In this document: one piece after another, positions 12,070 to 21,139 of the stretch
Layout: each line of letters opens with the position of its first letter
Numbering within the stretch: position 1 is the stretch's first letter
Assembly: GCA_001643675.2 (NCBI GenBank)
Contig: LSRY02000045.1
Span: 652,001 to 716,000, forward strand
DNA length: 64,000 nt
Source: Monocercomonoides exilis
Lineage: Eukaryota; Preaxostyla; Oxymonadida; Polymastigidae
Direction: 5' to 3'
Notes under the pieces: generated by a model
Told to the model about the DNA's origin: nothing
Seen by the model: the letters and a program-made list of their open reading frames with translations, nothing else
Databases searched by the model: none
Made by a program: the position numbers and the translations under genes

Positions 12070-12139
12070 AATGAAAAGTGCTTAATGAAAAGTGCTTAAT
12101 GAAAAGTGCTTAATGAAAAGTGCTTAATGAAAAGTGCTT
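12070..12139 (+). repeat. 14-bp tandem repeat, 5 units (left TIR)
   Basis: The unit AATGAAAAGTGCTT is repeated five times without interruption in a non-coding part of the TIR. It is preceded by a variant half (AAGTGATT). The right TIR has six copies. Confidence 0.95.
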
Positions 12140-12408
12140 AATGACAATCAAAATTAAACAATAAATAATTAATCGATATCGATAATTAAAATTAATCAAT
12201 CAATAATAATAATTATTGAAATCAAATCAATTACAAAACAAAATCCCAAATATTGAAAATTTCCAAAACTTTCAGTTCTTCTAAAAAATTAAATTGGACC
12301 CTTTTTCATATTTATTTTTAAAATTAAACAGGATCTATTTATGTGGGGGGAAAATGACAGAGATTTTTTAAAATCGAAATTTTTTAAATTTCTATAAAAT
12401 TAGGAATA

Positions 12409-15400
12409 ATGAGCAAACAAAATTTTAAGAATAAGAAATTGAAGCCATCAGAAATACTTGCGAAAACATTATTTCGACTTGACGTTATTCCTGCTTTTGG
12501 AAGAGGATCTTATCAAAAAAATAAGAAACTGTTGAAAGATTATGGAAAACAACAGATTCAAGAACAAGAGTTTTTAAATGCAATAGACGAAAATATATAT
12601 GACGATGTTCAACTCTCTAAAACACATGACGAACGAAAAGAATTGAGAAAACAGAAACTTTATTCTATTATTGAAGCTGCAAACACTTTCAAATTGAGAC
12701 GTGAAAGAGCAAAAGAGCTTGATGATCAAATAGCAGTCCTCAAAAAAGAAAAAGCAAAATTATTAAATGATATTCCAGTATTAGCAGAAAAAATGATGAG
12801 ATATCATCAGATTAATAAAAAAGATACATATGGAGGTGAATTCGTTAGTACTGGAGATGAGCAAGCTCGTGAAGCTTGTAAGGACTTTAAAGAATTCTTG
12901 GAAATGAACACAGATACTGAACAAGCTTAATTATTGGATGAACAGTAACATGAGCTCAAAACCAATAATAAAATTGATTTCGAAATGTTGAATAACGAAA
13001 CACGTGCTAAACTGTTTCCTGAATTGAAAAAATATCTTGAATCACTTGTTGATAAAATTACGAAAGAAGATAAATATGTGTTCACATTGAAAATTGGGAA
13101 CAAATGGAGATCCAAAAAACTGACTCCAGAATTGTATAAACAGTTACTGTCAAATTTTACTGAAAAGAATTTTATGATAGACTTGTATGTTGATAATCAA
13201 AATATCAATTTTTCTGATCCTGAAGAGAGTGATATTCCTTCATGGAGCTTATATTCTGCTATCCACATTATGAAGCTCGAAGATTTTATAAAACTTCATC
13301 CTTCATCAAAAATTGATAAACAGATTTATAAAGATAAAGGAGGACACTTCTTCGATTATGTAACTGTTGAATCAGTTAAAAAGCCTGTGACTGATTATCT
13401 TAATAGACTTCAAATTTTTGATAAATTGACAGATAATAATAATAAAACTCGAAAAGAATTATTTGATTGCTACTGGATATATGCCTTAAATTCATCAGGA
13501 CTATTCGATGATGAAACACTTGACAAGATAAGATTGCGGGTGAAAAACAAATATTTATCGTCAACAAAAATAGATGCAATATGCGAAGAGTTTTATATAC
13601 ACTGCATTATTCATGAGCTTGATGATGAAGTAGTTGGACATAATAAGTGTAGAATGTCAGCTCCTCAAAAAGCATTAAAACGTAAAACATATCTAGGAGT
13701 TGATAAAAAAGAAGCTAAATATATATTTGAGCTTAATCTTTATCAAAAGCATTATTTTATGGAAGAGAGATCTCCAATCACAGAATATTATTTAGATCAT
13801 ATGAACACACTGGATGAAACAGAATACAATGTATTTTATGAAGGATCGCACAAGTGTAGAGCAAAAGGAAAGAGAACAAAAGAAGCACTAACATCAAGGA
13901 ATTTGGTAAAGAAGATGTTTGCAAAACAGCTTTTCAGACCTATAACTTATGGTGAATATCTAAAGATAAGCGACATCACCAAGCCTAGTGTCAAACAGAT
14001 TAACGATTTGCATTATAATCCAAAATTTTGTGTGAAATCGTTTAAGCAAATTGTGAAAGAAAAAGAATTTAATTCGATGCGTTATTAAAGCAAAACTATT
14101 TCAGACTATTATTATGCAGATTTCGAAGCAGATACAACAGGTATTCATAGAGCTTTTTACTGCTGTATAACAAACGAAAATGAAACAAAACACTTCAAAG
14201 GAGAAGATTGTGCAATTGAACTGTTGAACTATATTCCTGACAACTCTTGTGTATATTTTCATAATCTAAAATATGATTTCTGTATGATAGCTAAACATGT
14301 GGATGAACTTTCAAATCAAATCGCGAAAGACAACAGATTAATGAGAATCACAGTGAAATATAATAAGAAAACCATTGTATTTAAAGATTCATTTTCGATT
14401 ATTCCAAATGCATTAAAGCAATTCCCAAAGATGTTCAATTTAAAAAATACCCAAAAAGAATTGTTTCCATATAATTACTATACATTAAAGAGATTGAAAA
14501 ATAATACTGGAATTATTCGTGAAGCAGGAGAGTGTGAAGCTAAAAAGTGGAACATCGAAGATTATGAGCTTTTTAATAAAAATATTGACACTATTCCAGG
14601 ATGTCGATTAAGTGATAACACATTCGATATGTATAAATATTGTGGATTCTATTGTGAACAAGATACAAAAATATTAAGAGAAGGATTTCTCAAATTTCGA
14701 GAAGGATTCATGAATGATTTCGATATTGATATTCACGATTACTGTTCAATAAGCTCTCTTGCAGATGCCACACTGACAAAACAAGTGTATTCGAAGAATA
14801 AGAATTTGTATAAACTGGGAGGAATCATCAGAGAGTTTATGCAGCAAGCTGTTCACGGAGGAAGATGCATGATTGCATGCAATAAAAAATGGCACTCCAC
14901 ATCTCCTATTGTGGATTATGATGCTGTATCTTTATATGCTTCTGCTATGCACAGATTATATATGGTTGAAGGAACTCCAAGTGTAATTGAAACAGATGAG
15001 CAACACTCTTATGAGTTTTTACAGAATCAGAGTGCATATGTGGTGGAAATTGAGATTACAAAAGTGAACAAACACTATCCTTTTCCTTTACTCGTATTTG
15101 AAGATGATGAAGGAAATAATTTTAACAATGATGTTATTGATAAACCAGTGAGAACAGTTGTAGATAACATATATTTGGAAGACTAGATAGAGTTTCAGAA
15201 AATAGAATTCACAGTATTAAAAGGATATTTCTGGACAGGCAATCGTGATTACTCAATCCAAAAAGTCATCGGAGAAATATTTAATAAGCGAGCTGCATAC
15301 AAGAAAGAAAAAAATCCTTTAGAAGTTATATACAAATTAATCATGAATTCTCTCTATGGAAAAACAATTCAAAAGCCTGTTGATTATGAGATAAAATACA

Positions 15401-16166
15401 TTAATGAAAATGATATAGGAAAATATTGGAGCAAAAATTATAATAAAATTATTGAGTCATCAAAAATAGCAGATTCAAGAAATAAAACTCATGTAGAAAA
15501 ACACAGAAGCAGATAGACACTCATTTCACATTTAATTTATTTGGAATTCATATTTTAAGCATGTCCAAACGTATTATGAATGAAGTGATGTGTCTTGCAC
15601 ATGATCTCAACTGTCAAATCTATTATCAAGATACAGACTCTATGCACATTAGAATTGATGATCTATCAAGACTAGAAGAAGCTTTCAAAATAAAATACAA
15701 TCGTGATTTGAAAGGAACTCAGCTGGGAAACTTCCACTCTGATTTTCCAATGAATGCATTATTCGCAAGTGAATCTTATTTCTTAGGAAAGAAAATGTAT
15801 ATTGACAAGCTAGTACTTCCTGAAAATAAAACATCTTTCATGTTTCGCATGAAAGGGATTAAGCAGTCAGCTGTTGAAGCAAAAGCTAAGGAATCAGATG
15901 AATGCGAAGATTCTCTGATGAAATTATACAAGTGCATATATAAAGGAAAAACAGTTGAATTTGATCTCACAAATGGATCTCCTTGCTTTGAATTTGAAAA
16001 AGATTTTACTGTTGCATCTCTTGAAACTTTTAAAAGACGCATTAAAACATCATTAGAAATAGGAATACCCCCCGAAGGGATAGAGATCCTTTGGATCAAT
16101 ATCACAAGCAAGTGCTCAAATAAGAGCACAAATATAGAAAAAACATTTATGAAATTCATATTATAA
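12409..16166 (+). pseudogene. Protein-primed family B DNA polymerase (Polinton PolB), interrupted
   Basis: One reading frame runs from ATG 12,409 to about 15,510 and finishes in the +2 frame at TAA 16,166, giving roughly 1250 residues, the usual Polinton PolB size. The first ~190 residues are a Lys/Glu/Gln-rich, coiled-coil-like leader. Motifs follow in order: Exo I YYADFEADTTG (14,110-14,142), Exo II HNLKYDF (about 14,260), Pol A DYDAVSLYASAMH (about 14,915), Pol B KLIMNSLYGKT (about 15,340) and Pol C YYQDTDSMHI (about 15,620). The frame is broken by TAA 12,928 and 12,946, TAA 14,086, TAG 15,184 and one frameshift near 15,505-15,516. All catalytic motifs remain. The 5' end lies in the TIR, so a truncated copy exists at the other end. 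It is either inactivated or read through. Confidence 0.9.
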
Positions 16167-16215
16167 TCAAATATTATTTTTATTATAATGAAATAATCAA
16201 TAATAATAAATACAA

Positions 16216-17466
16216 ATGACATCAAAATAAACTAATTCATCGACACAGTCGCTGAGAGCACGTTTGCGCATTCAATCACTCATTAAGAGTTTGTTAGCTG
16301 CGTCTGATTCTCTGCTCACAGAAATAGAAGTGTACAAGAAAATAAATAAGATTCCCACAAAAACTCGAGTGTTCAAAACATATTTTGAAGCTCACAAAAC
16401 AGATCTCATATTTGATATCACTATTGAAGAATTATACAACAGATATAGACTGGAGTATTAAAAGAAATATAATCCGAAACAGTACAAGAAACAGTTAAGA
16501 AATAATTATGAACTCATAATAGATGAGCAAACTCCTGAGCAAAATAAATTTCTTCAAGGCACGGGATTTAAATCAAAAAAGAAACAAGAATCACTTTTTT
16601 ATCAAAAATACAATTCTCTTCCTGCTGGACACTCAAAATATCTCAAGAATAGTTTTCCAGATAAAGAAAATAAGCAATACTATTTTCATCATGTGGGACA
16701 AAAATACACATTTTTGATAGATCTTATGTTTTCAGATAATTTATGTTATCTTGTTGCAATAGAACTAAATAATAGATATCTGTTTGTGGAGCCAACTAAT
16801 TTTTCTTCGAAAGATGAATCAAGCAGTGGAAAAGTCACTCATTCACAGCGTTCAGCTTCTGCTGTTGTTGAAGCTTTAAACAGAATGATTATAAGGGGAA
16901 TGAAAGTTAGATACTTGAGAGGAGATAGCGAACGTGCATTCAATAGCACTTTGGCTCACAAATATTTTAAAACTCACAACATTTCTTTTCAATCTCTTGT
17001 AAGTACAGGATCTTCTCACACACAAATGGCTCCGCTTGATAGAGTTGTCAGGACTATAAGAGACATGAATTATGCATCAAATCCTCATAGTGAGTTTATT
17101 AATCCAGTCAGAATGAAGCAACTGGTGTATTATTATAATAATGCTCCTCATTATAGTCTTTCAAAAATAATGAACTTCGATATCAGTCCTCAGCAAGTGT
17201 ACGATAATGAAGAATTGGAAAATGAGATCATTCGTCGAATTCATCAGTTGAATTTTAATATTATTAATTCTCTTGATTACAAGCTTCCGATCAACACTAT
17301 TGTCGTTTTAAAAGCTCATTATGAAAGATTAGACAAGAGAAGAATGAAAATTCTACCTGAAACGTTTACAGTAATCGGATATGATAAAGGAAAAATAAGA
17401 GTTGAGAGCAACGTTGATAATAGAATACTGCTTGTCTCAAGATGTGAAATAGCGAAACACAATTAA
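16216..17466 (+). pseudogene. RVE-type (retroviral-like) integrase of Polinton, two in-frame TAA
   Basis: Reading from ATG 16,216, the frame is open to TAA 17,464-17,466 except for TAA at 16,228-16,230 (fifth codon) and 16,459-16,461. Without those it would encode about 416 residues. The catalytic core is recognisable: FLIDLMFSD (first Asp), YLRGDSERAFNS (second Asp) and TQMAPLDRVVRTIRDMN, where Polinton integrases carry the third acidic residue. A C-terminal beta-rich segment (TFTVIGYDKGKIRVESN) resembles the SH3-like tail of these integrases. Its role is insertion of the element. It lies 49 bp downstream of PolB on the same strand and converges with the fibre gene at 17,496. Confidence 0.88.
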
Positions 17467-17495
17467 AAAAATTACGATAAAAAATTTTCTGCAAC

Positions 17496-18500
17496 TTATG
17501 CTGTGCGTCTCCAAATTGCCAAATAAATTGCAGGAGGATCAATTGTGTGTGTATGACTATTACTGCCTCCTGTTGTGCTGAGACTTGCGGAATGGTTATG
17601 GCTTCCTCCAACTGCTGTGTAAAAATGGGTTTCACCTGATGAATCCCAATTAAATTCCATTCCAAGAATATTTCCAGGTGATCCGATACTTTGTAATGGG
17701 TGATATAAAGCATGTGTGTGTTCTCCACTGTTATCTATTGTGATGCTGTGAGTATGGCTTGGTATTTGAGAAGTTGTTAATGTCGTTGCACCAGAAGTTG
17801 ATGATCCAGATGTTGTGCCTATCAAATCTGCAGAAGATGCAGCTCTTATAAATCTTCCATTTGTTATCATTTTCCACGATGTTCCTGGATATGTTTTTGA
17901 TGGATCTGAAGCATCATATTTAATTATTACGCTGTTTATAGGATATATAACATTAACGATTGTTGTTAAAGATATCTGTTTTGCATCAATTTCTGATTTG
18001 TTGTAATAATTCTCTAATGATATTTGTTCTTTCTCGATTTCTAATAATTCTGTTCCATCCCACCAGTAATCAGGATCATTTGTCTCTTTTAAATAAAACG
18101 TTTGTCCAGTTTGTAATGTATTGACATTATCTTGAACGGAAAGCCATTGACACATATCTTCATAACTGTCAAACACTCTTGCTTTATATCCAACTTTAGC
18201 ATTCAATTCAGCGAACATATATCGATTCAAGTCTTGATTTGCTGTTATTGTTTCATTAATATCTTTAATCTTTTCTATAACACTTTCTTTCACTTTATCG
18301 ATATTCTCTAATGAATTATATATTTCTTTTATATTTTTGTCAACATTATTGAAATTCTCTAATGATTCATTTATTTCTTTAATACTTTCTTTCACATTAT
18401 CGAAATTCTTTAACGATTCATTTTTCATCTCCTGTTGCTGTTTGTGCTGAAGGATCATCAGAGCTATATTAGCGTTGATTGTTTTTAATGAGGAACTCAT
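17496..18500 (-). CDS. Phage tail-collar/fibre-like protein
   Basis: The 334-residue frame is intact. Residues about 20-95 are a coiled coil built of repeated NIKEINxSLEN-type units, suggesting a trimeric stalk. A middle module contains FDSYEDMCQWL and DPDYWWDGTELLEIE, shared with the next gene. The C-terminal third (PGTSWKMITNGRFIRAA, IPSHTHSI, GEHTHA, GGSHNHSA, HTHTIDPPAIYLAIWRRTA) is a His-rich phage tail-collar domain, ending at TAA exactly where collar domains end. It is probably a virion fibre or receptor-binding protein, which is unusual for a Polinton. It overlaps nothing and sits 40 bp from its paralogue. Confidence 0.8.
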   Translation of the reverse strand: MSSSLKTINANIALMILQHKQQQEMKNESLKNFDNVKESIKEINESLENFNNVDKNIKEIYNSLENIDKVKESVIEKIKDINETITANQDLNRYMFAELNAKVGYKARVFDSYEDMCQWLSVQDNVNTLQTGQTFYLKETNDPDYWWDGTELLEIEKEQISLENYYNKSEIDAKQISLTTIVNVIYPINSVIIKYDASDPSKTYPGTSWKMITNGRFIRAASSADLIGTTSGSSTSGATTLTTSQIPSHTHSITIDNSGEHTHALYHPLQSIGSPGNILGMEFNWDSSGETHFYTAVGGSHNHSASLSTTGGSNSHTHTIDPPAIYLAIWRRTA

Positions 18501-18540
18501 TTATATATTGATAAAAATAAATTGTATTTCTTATTTTTGC

Positions 18541-19698
18541 TTAATAAAATGGAACACTAACTGGATATGTTATATTGAACTCAATAGTTCCCTTATTGTA
18601 ATACACCACTTGTTGAGATTTTATTTCCACAGTTATGTATGATACACCATCGTATTTAATTCGAACAGAACATGAACAATAATTTTCATAACCATCACCA
18701 CATCTGACTGTTATGCTGAATACGAAGTGAGATCCATCTGTGTATGGAGGAGACAAATAACTTTTTGCATTTGATACTGTGAATTTTCCAATTTGAATCC
18801 AAGCAGTTTTGTCATTGCCCGAGAGACTTTCAATATCTCCTCTGACATACATAGTGGCAAGCTCTCCATATCGACTAATAAATCCGAATGTGTTTTTCAG
18901 CAAGCTATTTCCAGTGAAAGCAAGTTTTTCTGAAGTTGGAATTCTGACTGCTCCAACTTTATTGTCAACGTATTGTTTTGTCACCAAGTGATAAATATTT
19001 GTTGGAACTGCTGATGTTGTTATTGCATTTGCAAATGTTTTGCTTCCAGTGATAGTTTCTGTTCCACTCAAATGAACCACACTTTCGTCATTAGCTTTTG
19101 AAGAATCACTTGGATGAATATGATCTTCTCTTGCATATTTATCTGATGTTCCGGCATTAACAGAACCATCCATTAACGGATTACTTGTTCCTGCTTTTTC
19201 TGATAATTCATCAGGAAGAACGTCAACTGATAACTTTCCACTTTCATCTAATCCTGCATATCCATTTGCTTTATCTTTATTTGTTGTTTTTTCATATCCT
19301 TCCAACTCAATTCCAGTTAAATCAATCATGTCTTCTGATATGGTTAGATATGATGATGCAATTTTTCCATTATTGTCAAGAGGAACATATCCATTCGCTT
19401 GTCCTTTGTTCTCAATCTTCTCACAAGTTTCAACAATATTATCAATCTGAACTGCTTTATAGTACTCGTTAAGTTCTCCCACACTAAAGTCACTAACATC
19501 ACACTCAATTTTCTTTAACGCTGTTCCATCCCACCAGTAATCAGGAACATTATTTCCTTTTATAAGTATTAATTGTCCTTTTACGAGATTTCCTTTATTC
19601 ACATCGATCCAAGTTTGCATCTCTGAAGCTGAATCAAACACTAAATTTCTTGTGCCTGTCTGTCTGAGCTGTCTCTGATAAATATCTGATGTTTGCAT
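18541..19698 (-). CDS. Second fibre-like protein, paralogue of the collar protein
   Basis: I chose the start at MQTSDIYQRQLRQTG (385 residues), because an in-frame extension to 19,782 would overlap the divergent gene and looks untranslated. The N-terminal module (FDSASEMQTWI, VPDYWWDGTALKKIE) matches the upstream fibre protein's module. It is followed by phage-fibre-type repeats (ANGYVPLDNNGKI, ANGYAGLDESGKL), a segment typical of tail-fibre shafts (YAREDHIHPSDSSKA, TKQYVDNKV) and a beta-rich C-terminus with a Cys pair (CSCSV). The shaft pattern is characteristic of bacterial prophage fibres. It is intact, ends in TAA, and is likely co-expressed with the 17.5-18.5 kb gene. Confidence 0.75.
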   Translation of the reverse strand: MQTSDIYQRQLRQTGTRNLVFDSASEMQTWIDVNKGNLVKGQLILIKGNNVPDYWWDGTALKKIECDVSDFSVGELNEYYKAVQIDNIVETCEKIENKGQANGYVPLDNNGKIASSYLTISEDMIDLTGIELEGYEKTTNKDKANGYAGLDESGKLSVDVLPDELSEKAGTSNPLMDGSVNAGTSDKYAREDHIHPSDSSKANDESVVHLSGTETITGSKTFANAITTSAVPTNIYHLVTKQYVDNKVGAVRIPTSEKLAFTGNSLLKNTFGFISRYGELATMYVRGDIESLSGNDKTAWIQIGKFTVSNAKSYLSPPYTDGSHFVFSITVRCGDGYENYCSCSVRIKYDGVSYITVEIKSQQVVYYNKGTIEFNITYPVSVPFY

Positions 19699-19751
19699 TT
19701 TCAATGATATTAAAAAACTAAAATTAATCGTTTTAACTGTTTTTAAAGATA

Positions 19752-20600
19752 ATGTTAAAAACACTTGTGAAAGTCCCTCCAAAAAGATACATAAAACAAA
19801 TGAAGGTGGAATTAACAGATTCAGACACTCAAACCACTAATCAAAACACTCAGAGTAATAATGTGGAAAATATTAATGAAAGAAATCTTTTTTATTCCAA
19901 TGAAAATAGTATGCCTATTCCAATTTCTGTATCAGCGAATTTAACCAAATCAACACATACTTCAACTCCATCGATGTCTAGTACAATTAACGTAAATGTG
20001 GCTGCAGGAAACACTGATTCAACAAAGGAGGCAGCTTCAAGAAGAAACAGTCAGCAAGAGCGAGAACAATCAATTCCTGAACGGATCTCTGATCCTCGAG
20101 GGGACTTTGTCCCCGAAGCACTTCCTTCACTTCCAGAATCGTTCGATAATTTCACAGCTTATCCTTCTGTTCCATTTGAACCATCAGCGCCCTCTTCATC
20201 AACACATCCTTATCCATTGTATTCGTTGCGAGAATCAATAACTATTAATCCTGATGACGAAAACAGATTTAAAGATAAATATATCGAGTTACTCATTAAT
20301 GTGATCAATTCTCCAAAAAAAGTGCTCAAGAGTTGCATTGAACCCAGTAAGATGATTATTCTTCCTGCTGATGAATTAACAATATTGATTGCATTATTGT
20401 AAGGAGTCAACGATGTTGAAATCATTATTGAAGAACAAGCAGTATCGTGTTTAGGAAAAGTGAAGTTCATCAAAGATATCTCTCGAATATTAGTCGGTGG
20501 ATTAGATCTTCAAATAAAATATTATCACATTTACAACAGACTGTTAGGTTATCATGTCTCTCTTGTTCACACATTCTTGAATAACTCGAAAGAAAAATAA
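19752..20600 (+). pseudogene. Unknown Polinton protein, Ser/Thr/Pro-rich, one internal TAA
   Basis: The first 216 codons encode a Ser/Thr/Asn/Pro-rich region (for example PSVPFEPSAPSSS) and then a more ordered part (FKDKYIELLINVINSPKKV). TAA at 20,400 interrupts a frame that clearly continues in coding style (GVNDVEIIIEEQAVS, then KFIKDISRILVGGLD) to TAA 20,600, about 282 residues in all. Function unknown; a virion scaffold or structural protein is possible. It is divergent from the fibre genes with a 53-bp gap that probably holds both promoters. Confidence 0.6.
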
Positions 20601-20939
20601 ATGTTATATATATTTTTGAAAGAAAAATCCTTCGCCTGAATTTCAGGCAACGATTATTAAAGTCATTTTTTGAAGATGCAGAACTTTCCGTATCATCATT
20701 TTTTGACATAAGTTGAATAAATCATTAGTTGAATGCAAAAATGATATCAAATCAACTGTTTTCATAGTCAAAAATGATACGACACAAGTGACTAAGTTTT
20801 TCATGTGCCGATGTGTGTCATGCCGTTTTTGCATATGAGATGTCCTGATTTCAGTCTCAATATTGATCAATCTTATGTCTAAAACTGCAAAAGACCGGCA
20901 CAATCAGCACTGCACAAGTGAGCGATTCAAGATTCTTTA
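20601..20939. other. Short non-coding gap before nested inverted repeat
   Basis: No convincing gene. Minus-strand frames of 79 and 86 codons overlap the end of the neighbouring plus-strand gene or lack any motif. CCTTCGCCTGAATTTCAGGC near 20,630 contains a small palindrome (GCCTGAATTTCAGGC). Confidence 0.5.
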
Positions 20940-21072
20940 AAAACAGGTTTGCAGGTCTGCGTATGTTACGTTACATAAATAATTGATTGATGAACTAATG
21001 TCAATGCACAGGGTGCACAGGGTGCACAGGGTTATTTCACTTCTTGTAAAATCAGTGGCCATACGGACATAT
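20940..21072 (+). repeat. Nested inverted repeat, left arm
   Basis: This 133-bp arm matches the reverse complement of 23,824-23,956 at about 90% with no net indel. It contains three tandem copies of GTGCACAGG (21,006-21,030 region) and a conserved core ending CAGTGGCCATACGGACATAT. The pair encloses exactly the AEP-SF3 helicase gene. It may be the ends of a small element inserted in the Polinton, or paired promoter/replication sites. Confidence 0.85.
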
Positions 21073-21139
21073 GTGACATTATTGTTTGAAAAATATATCC
21101 AACATATAAGCTAAATACCCCTGAAGCAATAGAGATTCT

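Larger units (their letters stand above)
10568..12753 (+). repeat. Polinton left terminal inverted repeat
   Basis: The end AAGTAGTATATAATGCGAG is matched by the reverse complement of the right end. Line-by-line comparison with 29,944-32,142 shows identity except for one extra A in a homopolymer near 11,175, five instead of six copies of a 14-bp repeat, and a single C/T difference near 12,738. The repeat runs into the first 115 codons of the polymerase gene, which starts at 12,409. Confidence 0.95.

Noticed and set aside
12070-12139. CRISPR-like array
   Set aside because: The units are 14 bp and directly contiguous with no spacers, in a eukaryotic TIR.
17366-17728. 120-codon minus-strand frame overlapping the integrase end
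   Set aside because: It is a shadow of the integrase and fibre genes in another frame.
19698-19782. Longer start for the second fibre gene
   Set aside because: The extension would overlap the divergent gene's start at 19,752 and lacks fibre-like sequence; the Met at 19,698 aligns better with the paralogue.
20470-20903. Two small minus-strand frames between the unknown gene and the nested repeat
   Set aside because: They overlap the clearly coding plus-strand tail or lack any motif.
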